Source of the DNA: Candidatus Electrothrix communis
GTDB lineage: Bacteria; Desulfobacterota; Desulfobulbia; Desulfobulbales; Desulfobulbaceae
Length of the DNA stretch: 64,000 nt
Assembly: GCA_030644725.1 (NCBI GenBank)
Contig: CP130629.1
Coordinates: forward strand, 923,572-987,571
Reading direction: 5' to 3'
Shown here one piece after another: positions 16,814-24,546 of the stretch. The position numbers were made by a program, and so were the translations under genes. The notes beneath the pieces were generated by a model. That model was not told the origin of the DNA, did not search any database, and was given only the letters and a program-made list of their open reading frames with translations. The stretch's first letter is position 1; each line of letters begins with the position of its first letter.

Positions 16814-17122
16814 AAAAATTCCTCTCGCTCCTCTGGAGCAGGTCAACAAGCAATGATAATTGGCAAATACTTGGTCAGTGGTCGAGATAAATTTTTATAT
16901 AAACATGAGATGCCTATGTAATAATCACTCACTATCAATGATGCTCTGTTTTAGCCTCCCGCGTATCGCTTTAATATTACGTATAATAATAATTATTCTT
17001 TATTAGGAGCGATTTATGCTTGATAGATATTGTCATGCAGTGGTTGATGATCTGCCAAAAATTCGTTTTTGACAGAGGAGTTACATCTCCACAAATAAAT
17101 CATTACCACCGAGGAGGCTGTT
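16814..17122. other. Intergenic region downstream of the ISKra4 element
   Basis: This is AT-rich sequence with a TATAAT-like hexamer at 16982-16987 and a very short frame at 17016-17072. Apart from these I see no gene or repeat. Confidence 0.35.
17016..17072 (+). CDS. Possible 18-residue small peptide or leader
   Basis: ATG is preceded by AGGAGC at a good distance and the frame encodes MLDRYCHAVVDDLPKIRF before TGA. It lies 50 bp before the 99-residue gene at 17123 and after an AT-rich promoter-like stretch. A leader peptide is possible, but so short a frame can arise by chance. Confidence 0.25.
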   Translation: MLDRYCHAVVDDLPKIRF

Positions 17123-17422
17123 ATGAATAAGAAGAAAACAACGCAGGAATATATCAATGAATTAAGAAGCAAACTGTATTATGCAGAAACAAGAGACGCA
17201 ACTCTATATGAAACAAATTTTATTTATATTGATATAGTAAAGCGGGAGCTGGACTATGTAGAACGCCTGGAAGCAGCTCCCGACATCTCCCCCATAAAAA
17301 AACCGGTACAGCTCGGTTATATTGACAAGCTCTATTTTCCTTGGGTTCGCACCCTCACCCACAGCCAAGTCAAACAGAATGTCACTCCTGCCTGGCCGGT
17401 TCACTGGCTGCAACACAACTGA
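17123..17422 (+). CDS. Hypothetical 99-residue protein
   Basis: I do not recognise a family. The start is well supported by GAGGAGG upstream. The protein is soluble and charged, with a helical N-terminal half (EYINELRSKLYYAETRD...VKRELDYVERLEAAP) and an aromatic C-terminal part (YFPWVRTLTHS...WPVHWLQHN). A Rho-independent-like terminator follows 20 bp after the stop, which supports a real single-gene transcript. Confidence 0.55.
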   Translation: MNKKKTTQEYINELRSKLYYAETRDATLYETNFIYIDIVKRELDYVERLEAAPDISPIKKPVQLGYIDKLYFPWVRTLTHSQVKQNVTPAWPVHWLQHN

Positions 17423-17441
17423 TTCATTGTTAGCCCCCTAG

Positions 17442-17467
17442 GGGCGAACCTCTGTGTTCGCCCTTTT
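17442..17467 (+). terminator. Terminator formed by a GTAGGGGC-type palindrome
   Basis: GGGCGAAC-CTCTGT-GTTCGCCC is a perfect 8-bp stem followed by TTTT, just after the 99-residue gene. The same core (AGGGGCGAACC..) occurs in the dispersed palindromic repeats at 27-39 kb, so the repeat appears to have been taken up as a terminator. Confidence 0.65.
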
Positions 17468-17559
17468 CTGGTTTTCTGGTTTCCAAACTCCGGTTTGGGA
17501 ACGTTACTTGGAAGCTCTGCTGCCTGGTGCGAAGAAAGGCTTTTTCCCTGCAAACCCGA

Positions 17560-18102
17560 TTATCCCGTGATATACATCCGTAAGGCCCCGGCGAGACGGA
17601 ATTGCCGGAAGGTCTCCATCATGGCATATTTGACAAAGGTAAATTGCCTGCCAAAGGTCTCCATGACGATCTTCCCTTCCATTGACAGCAGTACAGTATC
17701 ATAAGAAACACAAATATCCGTATGATTCACGCTGAGATAATCCCGTGTACCGTACTCGTCAAACTGAAAGGCTTCTTCGGGTTTGCCTTGCGCCCACTTG
17801 AGCCATTCTGTGGGAGGCATGCCAGCCAGTTTTTCAAGAATATTTTTATAGTATGCAGGCTTGGAATAGAGCAAGGGGTAGAAGGTTTTTAGGAAGGGGA
17901 GGAGTTCTGCGTGAAAGATCTCCTCGTTCAGGAAGAAATGATAGGAGCCATCCTTTTCAGTTGCGGTGTAGATGTCTGGAACATAATGCAGGTCGTGCTG
18001 CATGCGTTCCTGGAGCTGTTCAAGAGTCAGGTCGGCCTTGTCGGCCTCGGATTTGTTGATCCCGATTTCTGTGGCAAGGCCGATTGCTAAAAATTGTCCC
18101 AT
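17560..18102 (-). CDS. Hypothetical 180-residue protein
   Basis: I recognise no family. From the ATG at 18102 (AAGGAAA upstream) it encodes a soluble, mixed alpha/beta protein. Visible features are an N-terminal FLAIGLATEIGI segment, an acidic helix (LTLEQLQERMQHDL), a DGSYHFFLNEEIF stretch and a basic C-terminus (FRQFRLAGALRMYITG). It has no signal peptide or membrane segment. The start MGQFLAIGLAT resembles small uncharacterised proteins predicted near toxin or immunity genes, but that is only an impression. Confidence 0.6.
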   Translation of the reverse strand: MGQFLAIGLATEIGINKSEADKADLTLEQLQERMQHDLHYVPDIYTATEKDGSYHFFLNEEIFHAELLPFLKTFYPLLYSKPAYYKNILEKLAGMPPTEWLKWAQGKPEEAFQFDEYGTRDYLSVNHTDICVSYDTVLLSMEGKIVMETFGRQFTFVKYAMMETFRQFRLAGALRMYITG

Positions 18103-18133
18103 GGTGTTTCCTTTTTCTTAAGTTTGATCTTTT

Positions 18134-18177
18134 CTCAGGGTGTTACCCTGAGCTTATAGATATAGCCCCTTTGGGGC
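18134..18177. repeat. Two adjacent hairpins
   Basis: CTCAGGG-TGTTA-CCCTGAG (18134-18152) and GCCCC-TTT-GGGGC (about 18165-18177, followed by a long A run) lie upstream of the leftward 180-residue gene. For a leftward transcript the A run reads as T run before the stem, so the pair would not terminate that gene. They are REP-like repeats. Confidence 0.4.
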
Positions 18178-18314
18178 AAAAAAACGTCACCCCTTCGATA
18201 AATCACGGGCCTATCCTTACAAAACAGCGGGATATCCAATGATCCGCCATCCCGTACAACCTGGGCATCCACACAGAGACGTTCCATCCGCCCGCGCAAT
18301 TATTCGCTTGTCAT

Positions 18315-18358
18315 TTGCATATCGCCGGGCTAGACTTGTACAATAAACAGAACAAGTC
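18315..18358 (+). promoter_or_regulatory. Promoter and operator of the yefM-yoeB pair
   Basis: TTGCAT (18315) and TACAAT (18339) are spaced by 18 bases. The -10 is embedded in the palindrome TTGTACAA (18336-18343), which contains the TGTACA core known as the YefM binding hexamer. A longer inverted repeat GACTTGT-N12-ACAAGTC (18333-18358) spans the -10 to +1 zone. This fits autorepression by the antitoxin and toxin-antitoxin complex. Confidence 0.6.
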
Positions 18359-18369
18359 GGGAGGCAATC

Positions 18370-18624
18370 ATGAAAGTAGTCAATTTCAGCGAAGCAAGAA
18401 ATAATCTCAAAGCGGTACTGGATCGGGTAACCGATGATGCCGATTATACAATCATATCAAGACGAGACCGGGAAGATACTGTCGTGATGTCGCTGGAAGT
18501 CTTTAACAGCATGATGGAAACCTTTCATCTCCTCAAAACCCCGGCCAATGCCGAACATCTGGCAAAATCTATCATGCAGTATAACAACGGTCAGGTAAAG
18601 GAAAGGGAGCTGATACGTGAATAG
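18370..18624 (+). CDS. yefM: Antitoxin of the YefM/Phd family
   Basis: The 84-residue protein neutralises the downstream YoeB RNase and represses its own operon. The Phd/YefM fold is clear in the N-terminal half (VVNFSEARNNLKAVLDRVTDD, TIISRRDREDTVVMSLEVFNSMMET). The acidic C-terminal tail would wrap the toxin. A GGGAGGC site precedes the ATG. The stop overlaps the toxin start by eight bases, which couples translation. Confidence 0.93.
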   Translation: MKVVNFSEARNNLKAVLDRVTDDADYTIISRRDREDTVVMSLEVFNSMMETFHLLKTPANAEHLAKSIMQYNNGQVKERELIRE

Positions 18625-18880
18625 ACAGCTTGCCTGGACCGATGAAGCATGGAAGGATTATGTGTATTGGCAGTCACAGGACAGAAAAAGCCTGAAAAGG
18701 ATCAATAAGCTGATTGATGCGGTTAAGCGTGATCCCTTTAGAGGGATAGGTAAGCCGGAAGCGTTAAAGGAGACTTTATCCGGGTTCTGGTCCCGCAGGA
18801 TTGATGAGACAAACAGGTTGGTTTACGCTGTGACTGATCAGTATATCACGATCATTTCTTGCCGTTATCATTATTCGTGA
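18617..18880 (+). CDS. yoeB: Toxin YoeB, ribosome-dependent mRNA interferase
   Basis: The 87-residue protein starts at a GTG inside the antitoxin's last codons. It has the RelE/YoeB fold with AWTDEAWKDYVYWQSQDRK, the KALKETLSGFWSRRID-type core (here EALKETLSGFWSRRID) and the C-terminal catalytic region SCRYHYS with its His-Tyr pair. YoeB cleaves mRNA in the ribosomal A site under stress. Length and motifs are complete, so it should be active. Confidence 0.94.
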   Translation: MNRQLAWTDEAWKDYVYWQSQDRKSLKRINKLIDAVKRDPFRGIGKPEALKETLSGFWSRRIDETNRLVYAVTDQYITIISCRYHYS

Positions 18881-18918
18881 TTAGGCGCAGGTCCAGTACC
18901 TGTCCGGTATCAAGCGTT

Positions 18919-19287
18919 TCAGTACTCATACCCCTGCTGAACCCAGTACTGCCAATCCTCGACAATCTGTCTGCTTGTACTGCTCGCCTCAATAACGCTC
19001 AGTTGGGATAAGGGAACGGCCAGCTGGTGCTCCTTCCACTGTATTTTAACAAACAGTTCTTTTTCACATTCTTCAGCCGGTGCCTCGCTGAGGACTTCAA
19101 CCTCTTCATCGACCAGCAGAGGCGAGATTGATCGTTCCACGATGCATCGTGCTTGAAAGGGAAATTCGCATTGTTCGGCTAGGTAGTAAAACCAGCCCAT
19201 TGCCCTTTCTACCTTATCACAGGCATCAACTACTACTTCCAGGTCGATTCTATTTTCGCGTTCCTCGTCTTTCTGAACTCGGGTCAT
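18919..19287 (-). CDS. Small acidic protein of the calcium-binding (PF11535-like) family
   Basis: The 122-residue protein is read from the ATG at 19287 (AAAGGAAA upstream); an earlier in-frame start at 19332 is less likely. The sequence VVDACDKVERAMGWFYYLAEQCEFPFQARCI, then SPLLVDEEVEVL...ECEKELFVKIQW and AVPLSQLSVIEAS...IEDW-like VEDWQYWVQQGYEY matches my memory of the small 'calcium binding' family. Its molecular role is not established. It is next to an SDR gene but separately transcribed. Confidence 0.7.
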   Translation of the reverse strand: MTRVQKDEERENRIDLEVVVDACDKVERAMGWFYYLAEQCEFPFQARCIVERSISPLLVDEEVEVLSEAPAEECEKELFVKIQWKEHQLAVPLSQLSVIEASSTSRQIVEDWQYWVQQGYEY

Positions 19288-19377
19288 GGATTTTTCCTTT
19301 TTCTGCAATGACAGGTGTCTCATTTGAGGCACCTGACAAATTTTTATTTTTGTCCCAGACCGTCGGGTCTGGTTCTG

Positions 19378-20115
19378 TTATCTTGCTTTGTAACAGGGAT
19401 GGATATCAATACAGCAACCTCCATCCACAAAAAGGGTCTGGCCAGTAATATAGGCTGCTTCTTCCGAAAAAAAGAATCCGACGGTTGCAGCAATCTCCGA
19501 AGTCTGCCCGAAACGTCCCATGGGTATTCCGGCTAGGCACCGCTTTTCCGCTTCGCTTCCGGCCGGACAAAGCTGTCTGGTCATTTCTGTTTCAATACCT
19601 CCGGGAGCAACGGTATTCACGGTTATCCCGTCTGCTGCGAATTCCAAAGCCCAGGTACGGGCGAAACTGATCATTCCGGCTTTGGCCGCAGCATAACTTG
19701 TCCGCTCCTGGGCCCCCAAGGCGCTAATGCTGGAAATATTGACGATACGTCCCCAACCTTTCGCCTTCATCGACGGTACTGCCGTCTGAACAACCTGCAA
19801 AGCAACACGCAAATTCAGATCGATAACTTCATGAAGATGCTCCGGGGTCACATCTTCCAAGGGCTCCGGTCGAACGATTCCCACATTATTCACCACGCCG
19901 TCAAAGGCGTATTGGCTGCTCAGATCGGCTAAGGTTGCCGCAGCCGCGTGACTGTCGGCCAGATCCACGGAAACAAATTGCCCTGGAAAATCTTTTACCG
20001 GTGGATTCCGTGCCAAGCCCACCACCAAATGTCCTTTTTTTGCCAGGAATTGTGCCGTGGTCAAGCCTATCCCTCTGCTTGCGCCTGTAATCAGGGTGAT
20101 ATGCTGTTCCGTCAT
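19378..20115 (-). CDS. Short-chain dehydrogenase/reductase, FabG-like
   Basis: The 245-residue classical SDR has TGASRGIG (residues 9-16, NAD(P) binding), NNVG near residue 76, the catalytic Ser in VNISSISALGAQ, and YAAAK with the Tyr and Lys of the catalytic triad. The C-terminus has AYITGQTLFVDGGC. It most resembles 3-oxoacyl-ACP reductases, but SDR specificity cannot be fixed from motifs and no fatty-acid genes lie nearby. The stop is close to a convergent region without a visible terminator. Confidence 0.88.
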   Translation of the reverse strand: MTEQHITLITGASRGIGLTTAQFLAKKGHLVVGLARNPPVKDFPGQFVSVDLADSHAAAATLADLSSQYAFDGVVNNVGIVRPEPLEDVTPEHLHEVIDLNLRVALQVVQTAVPSMKAKGWGRIVNISSISALGAQERTSYAAAKAGMISFARTWALEFAADGITVNTVAPGGIETEMTRQLCPAGSEAEKRCLAGIPMGRFGQTSEIAATVGFFFSEEAAYITGQTLFVDGGCCIDIHPCYKAR

Positions 20116-20419
20116 TTTTGCTTCCTTTTTGAATTGTCGAGATATTTTGAGGGGCCGGAGTGTTCAGCCCAGTACGTACAGACGTGTCTCATTTCTTGTT
20201 TGATATTTCGCATAAAATCATGTCTGGATATAGCAAGAGGTAAGGCGTTTGTCAATTTAACCTACAATTTGTATAGTTTCCCTTGTCCCCTTTCCTGAAA
20301 ACTGGTACCCCTTTGCCCAGGTGTCCTGACCGACCAGAACAGCTGAAAAGCGAACGGTACGCTCTTTCCTGTACATCAATCAACGCCTCTTTCGCCCCTC
20401 TGGGTTGAACCAACACATA
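20116..20419. other. Intergenic region upstream of the restriction operon
   Basis: These 304 bases separate the divergent SDR and hsdM genes. It holds AT-rich sequence around 20230-20290, but I cannot point to a convincing promoter, operator or repeat. Confidence 0.35.
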
Positions 20420-21904
20420 ATGAACAACGAAAAACTCACCCTTTCCCAACTAGAACAGTACTTGGCAAAAGCGGCCTGGATCTTAAAAGGCCCAGTGGAT
20501 GCCTCAGATTTCAAGGTCTACATCTTTCCCCTGTTGTTTTTTAAGCGGATTTCCGATGTCTACGATGAGGAGTTCCGCATAGCCCTGGAGGAATCCGACG
20601 GGGATCAGGAGTACGCTGTTCTGCCGGAAATGCACCGCTTTGCCATTCCGGATGATTGCCATTGGCAAAATGTTCGGGAAACCAGCACCAATGTCGGCTT
20701 GGCTATCGAAAAGGCCCTGCGCGGTATAGAGCAGGCCAACCAGGAATTTCTCTCCGGCATTTTCGGTGATGCCCAGTGGAGCAATAAAAACAAGCTCTCG
20801 GACAAGCTCCTCATTGATTTGATAGAGCATTTTTCCCTCTATACTCTGGGTCGGGAAAAGGTGAACCCGGACATGTTGGGCGAGGCCTACGAGTACCTGA
20901 TCAAGCATTTCGCCGACCTGACCAATAAAAAGGCCGGTGAATTCTACACCCCTCGTTCTGTTGTCCATCTGTTGGGGCTGATCCTTGATCCGCATGAAGG
21001 GGAATCCATCTATGACCCGGCCTGTGGCACCGGCGGCATGCTGTTGGAATGCGTTGATCATCTCAAGCATAATAAGGAAGATTACCGAACCCTCAAGCTC
21101 TATGGTCAGGAGAAGAACCTCACCTCCGGCTCTATTGCCCGGATGAATATGTTCCTGCACGGGATAGAGGATTTTCAGATCCTCCGGGGCGACACTCTCC
21201 GCTCCCCGGCCTTCTTTGCGGCAGACGGGCTCCAGACCTTTGACTGCGTCATTGCTAACCCGCCTTTTTCGCTCAAGGACTGGGGTGCAGACAACTGGGC
21301 CAACGATCCCTATGGCCGCAATATTGCCGGGGTGCCACCCAAGGGTAACGGTGATATGGCCTGGGTCCAGCACATGGTCAAATCCATGAACAGCACGGGC
21401 CGGATGACCGTGGTCCTGCCCCACGGAGCCTTGTTCCGTAAGGGGGCGGAAGGGAAAATCCGCGAGGTGCTGCTCAAGGAGGATCTGCTGGAGGCGGTCA
21501 TCGGCCTGGGGCCGAATATTTTCTACGGTACTCAGTTGGCAGCCTGCGTCATGGTCTTTCGCCAGAACAAGGAGCCGGAGAGAAAAGGCAAGATCCTGTT
21601 CATTGATGCCTCTGACCAAATCCGCACAGGCCGGGCCCAGAATTTCCTGGAGCCGGAGCATGTTGAGCGGATTCACAACTGGCTACAGGAGTATGCGGAT
21701 GTGGAGAATTATGTGAAAATCGCCACTATGGACGAGCTGGCGGAGAACGACTTTAACCTGAACATTCCCCTGTATGTGGAAAAGATCATTGAAGACAATC
21801 TGCCCTCTGTGGAGGAGGCCTTGGCTGATCTCAAACAGGCCTGGCAGGCAAGTGTAGCGGCGGAAAAACGATTTACCAAAATATTACAGGGATTCATTGC
21901 ATGA
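20420..21904 (+). CDS. hsdM: Type I restriction-modification DNA methyltransferase, first HsdM
   Basis: The 494-residue adenine-N6 methyltransferase subunit is read from the ATG at 20420 (an in-frame TTG lies at 20405). An N-terminal HsdM helical domain (ILKGPVDASDFKVYIFPLLFFKRISDVYDEE) is followed by the methylase core. The core has GEFYTPRSVVHLL, the SAM-binding DPACGTGGML near residue 200 and catalytic ANPPFSL near 278. All motifs are intact. Its stop overlaps the start of a second hsdM (ATGA). It should pair with the HsdS subunit to methylate, and with HsdR to restrict. Confidence 0.95.
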   Translation: MNNEKLTLSQLEQYLAKAAWILKGPVDASDFKVYIFPLLFFKRISDVYDEEFRIALEESDGDQEYAVLPEMHRFAIPDDCHWQNVRETSTNVGLAIEKALRGIEQANQEFLSGIFGDAQWSNKNKLSDKLLIDLIEHFSLYTLGREKVNPDMLGEAYEYLIKHFADLTNKKAGEFYTPRSVVHLLGLILDPHEGESIYDPACGTGGMLLECVDHLKHNKEDYRTLKLYGQEKNLTSGSIARMNMFLHGIEDFQILRGDTLRSPAFFAADGLQTFDCVIANPPFSLKDWGADNWANDPYGRNIAGVPPKGNGDMAWVQHMVKSMNSTGRMTVVLPHGALFRKGAEGKIREVLLKEDLLEAVIGLGPNIFYGTQLAACVMVFRQNKEPERKGKILFIDASDQIRTGRAQNFLEPEHVERIHNWLQEYADVENYVKIATMDELAENDFNLNIPLYVEKIIEDNLPSVEEALADLKQAWQASVAAEKRFTKILQGFIA

Positions 21905-23367
21905 ACCAGCAAGCATTAGAAAAATACCTCTGGGGCGCAGCCACAGCCCTGCGGGGCACCATTGACGCTGGGGATTACAAGCAGTACATCTTTCCCCTGC
22001 TTTTTTTCAAGCGGATCTGCGATGTCTATGATGAGGAGTACGCCGCTGCAATGGCGGAATCTGACGGGGATATCGAGTATGCCGAATTTGCCGAGCATCA
22101 TCATTTTCAGGTGCCCAAAGGGGCCCATTGGCAGGATGTGCGGGAGACTGCCGTCAATGTGGGGGTGGCTTTGCAGGATGCCATGCGGGCCATTGAACAG
22201 GCCAACCCGGACACCCTATCCGGTATCTTCGGTGATGCGGGCTGGACCAATAAGGACCGGCTTTCCGACGAGATCCTGACCAACCTGATCGAGCATTACT
22301 CCCGCCACATCCTCAACCTGCGTACGGTGCCTGATGATCAGCTGGGCAATGCCTACGAATATCTGATCAAGGAGTTTGCCGATGATTCCGGTCATACAGC
22401 GGCGGAGTTCTACACCAACCGCACTGTGGTCAAGCTGATGACCATGATCATGGATCCGCAACCAGGGGAAACAGTCTATGATCCCACCTGCGGTTCCGGG
22501 GGACTCCTGCTCAATTGCGCTCTCCATCTTCGAGATGAGGGCAGGGAATACCGCACCCTCAAGCTCTACGGGCAGGAGATCAACCTGATCACCAGTGCCA
22601 TTGCTCGGATGAATATGTTCATGCACGGGATTGAGGAGTTCTCCATTATTCGGGGCAATACCCTCGAAAATCCGGCTTTTTTGGAGCAAGATGCGCTGAA
22701 GAAATTTGATGTGATTCTGGCTAATCCGCCGTATTCTATCCGGGCCTGGGATCAGAAGGGTTTTGCCACTGATCCCTGGGGGCGAAATATTTGGGGTGTT
22801 CCGCCGCAGGGTTGCGCGGATTATGCCTTTCAGCAGCATATTCATACAAGTCTGGATGCAGAGCATGGTCGCTCTATCACCCTTTGGCCCCACGGGATTT
22901 TGTTTCGAGATGCTGAGGCTACCATGCGTCGTAAAATGGTGGAAGCGGATCTGGTGGAATGCGTGATTGGTCTTGGGCCGAACCTTTTTTACAACTCGCC
23001 TATGGAGGCTTGTCTGTTGATTACCAGGACCAGAAAGGCGGCGGATCGACAGGGAAAGGTGCTGATCATCAATGCGGTTAAGGAGGTCAGGCAGGATAAA
23101 AATATCGGCATGTTAGAAGAGAGCCATATCAAGCGCATTTACCAAGCCTATACTGATTTCAAAGATGAAGCGGGCTTTTGCAAGGTCGTGCCTGTTGAGG
23201 AAATCTTGGAGAACAAAGCAAGCCTGAACATTGCCCAGTATGTCAGCAATGTTGATGCTGTTCAGGATGCTGTTTCACTTGATGAGGCAATTTTGGCTTG
23301 GCAGGAATCTTCGAAAAACTTGCAGGTCAGTATGGATGAACTCTTTCACGTATTGGACAAGGCATAG
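21901..23367 (+). CDS. hsdM: Type I restriction-modification DNA methyltransferase, second HsdM
   Basis: The 488-residue paralogue of the preceding protein is translationally coupled by an ATGA overlap. It has its own full motif set: AEFYTNRTVVKLM, SAM site DPTCGSGGLL near residue 194 and catalytic ANPPYSI near 274. The two copies are clearly homologous throughout (RTLKLYGQE, ARMNMF-HGIE, VIGLGPN-FY) yet diverged, so they are not a recent duplication. Two active, non-identical HsdM genes beside one hsdS suggest a heteromeric M1-M2-S methylase, or two alternative M subunits. Confidence 0.94.
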   Translation: MNQQALEKYLWGAATALRGTIDAGDYKQYIFPLLFFKRICDVYDEEYAAAMAESDGDIEYAEFAEHHHFQVPKGAHWQDVRETAVNVGVALQDAMRAIEQANPDTLSGIFGDAGWTNKDRLSDEILTNLIEHYSRHILNLRTVPDDQLGNAYEYLIKEFADDSGHTAAEFYTNRTVVKLMTMIMDPQPGETVYDPTCGSGGLLLNCALHLRDEGREYRTLKLYGQEINLITSAIARMNMFMHGIEEFSIIRGNTLENPAFLEQDALKKFDVILANPPYSIRAWDQKGFATDPWGRNIWGVPPQGCADYAFQQHIHTSLDAEHGRSITLWPHGILFRDAEATMRRKMVEADLVECVIGLGPNLFYNSPMEACLLITRTRKAADRQGKVLIINAVKEVRQDKNIGMLEESHIKRIYQAYTDFKDEAGFCKVVPVEEILENKASLNIAQYVSNVDAVQDAVSLDEAILAWQESSKNLQVSMDELFHVLDKA

Positions 23368-23369
23368 GT

Positions 23370-24545
23370 ATGAAGATTGATTTGAAAAATCTGGATAAAT
23401 CAGGTTGGCAGACCTATCGCTTTGATGAGATCGCCAGAAATATTTCTCAGCGGGTTGACCCGACAAGTACGGATATTGAGCAGTATATAGGCTTGGAGCA
23501 TCTGGACAAAGAATCTCTCCATATCAGGCGGGTAGGTTCCAAGTCTGAGGTCAAAGGCCAGAAGCTCAAGTGCTTTCCCGGTGATGTTATTTTCGGCAAG
23601 CGGCGGGCCTATCAGCGAAAGGCGGCGGTGGTGACAGAGGAGGCGATCTGCTCGGCCCATGCCTTTGTGTTGCGGGCAAATCCAGAGATAATCAATCCTT
23701 CTCTTTTTCCGTTTTTTCTCCATTCAGATCAGTTTATGCACCGGGCGGTTGACATCTCGGTGGGTGGGCTCTCTCCGACCATTAATTGGGGAACGCTCAA
23801 GTCGCAGGAGTTCCTTCTTCCGCCGAAAGAGCAGCAGGGTGAGCTTGCTGAGCTTCTTTGGGGGATGGATGAGGTGGTTGAATCAAGGATGCTGCTGTTA
23901 ACACAATATCATATGTTATTTGATTCGTGGATAAACGAAAGTATCAACTCCAAGAGAGGTTGGGAAACTCACCCATTATCGTCAGTAGCTAAAGTACAAA
24001 CTGGTATTGCAAAAAATAAGAAAATTGCGGATCAGAATGATGTCATTAAACGTCCATACCTTCGAGTCGCTAATGTGCAAGATGGTTTTCTTGACCTTTC
24101 CGAAATAAAATCAATTCATATCAAAAAGAAAGATGAAGAAAGATATTCCCTTCAAAAAGGAGACTTGTTATTAACAGAGGGTGGAGATTTTGATAAGGTC
24201 GGAAGAGGTTTTATTTGGCAAGATGAAATCCCTAATTGTCTGCATCAGAATCATATTTTTGCAGTTAGAGTACAATCTGATATTATTTCACCTTGGTTTC
24301 TTTCTTTGATGACCAGATCAAATTACGGAAAACAGTATTTCCTTCGGTGCGCCAAAAAAACTTCCAATCTTGCTTCGATCAATTCAAGCCAACTGAAAGA
24401 ATTAAGGGTGTTTCTTCCTTCTTTAGAAATACAGTATGAAATAGTTGAAAAAATGCACAGATTTTATCACTTACATGCATCTTTGACACATGATTTAGGG
24501 AGCAACAAATCCCTCCAAAAGTCCTTGATCAACCAGGTTTTCTGA
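23370..24545 (+). CDS. hsdS: Type I restriction-modification specificity subunit HsdS
   Basis: The 391-residue protein has two target-recognition domains separated by conserved helices. TRD1 is about residues 5-150, with GLEHLDKESLHIRR and FGKRRAYQRKAAV; its helix contains LPPKEQQGELAELLWGMDEVVE. TRD2 is about residues 195-355, with GDLLLTEGGDFDKVGRGFIW and a helix around LPSLEIQYEIVEKMHRFYHL. Each TRD reads one half of a bipartite site. The 3' half (from about 23,940) is clearly more AT-rich than the flanking hsdM and hsdR genes, as expected after exchange of TRD2. It is 2 bp after hsdM2 and 1 bp before hsdR. Confidence 0.93.
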   Translation: MKIDLKNLDKSGWQTYRFDEIARNISQRVDPTSTDIEQYIGLEHLDKESLHIRRVGSKSEVKGQKLKCFPGDVIFGKRRAYQRKAAVVTEEAICSAHAFVLRANPEIINPSLFPFFLHSDQFMHRAVDISVGGLSPTINWGTLKSQEFLLPPKEQQGELAELLWGMDEVVESRMLLLTQYHMLFDSWINESINSKRGWETHPLSSVAKVQTGIAKNKKIADQNDVIKRPYLRVANVQDGFLDLSEIKSIHIKKKDEERYSLQKGDLLLTEGGDFDKVGRGFIWQDEIPNCLHQNHIFAVRVQSDIISPWFLSLMTRSNYGKQYFLRCAKKTSNLASINSSQLKELRVFLPSLEIQYEIVEKMHRFYHLHASLTHDLGSNKSLQKSLINQVF

Positions 24546-24546
24546 C

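Noticed and set aside
20504-21676. A 390-residue leftward frame opposite hsdM1.
   Set aside because: Antisense shadow of a well-supported HsdM gene with no recognisable domain. The same holds for 22216-22893.
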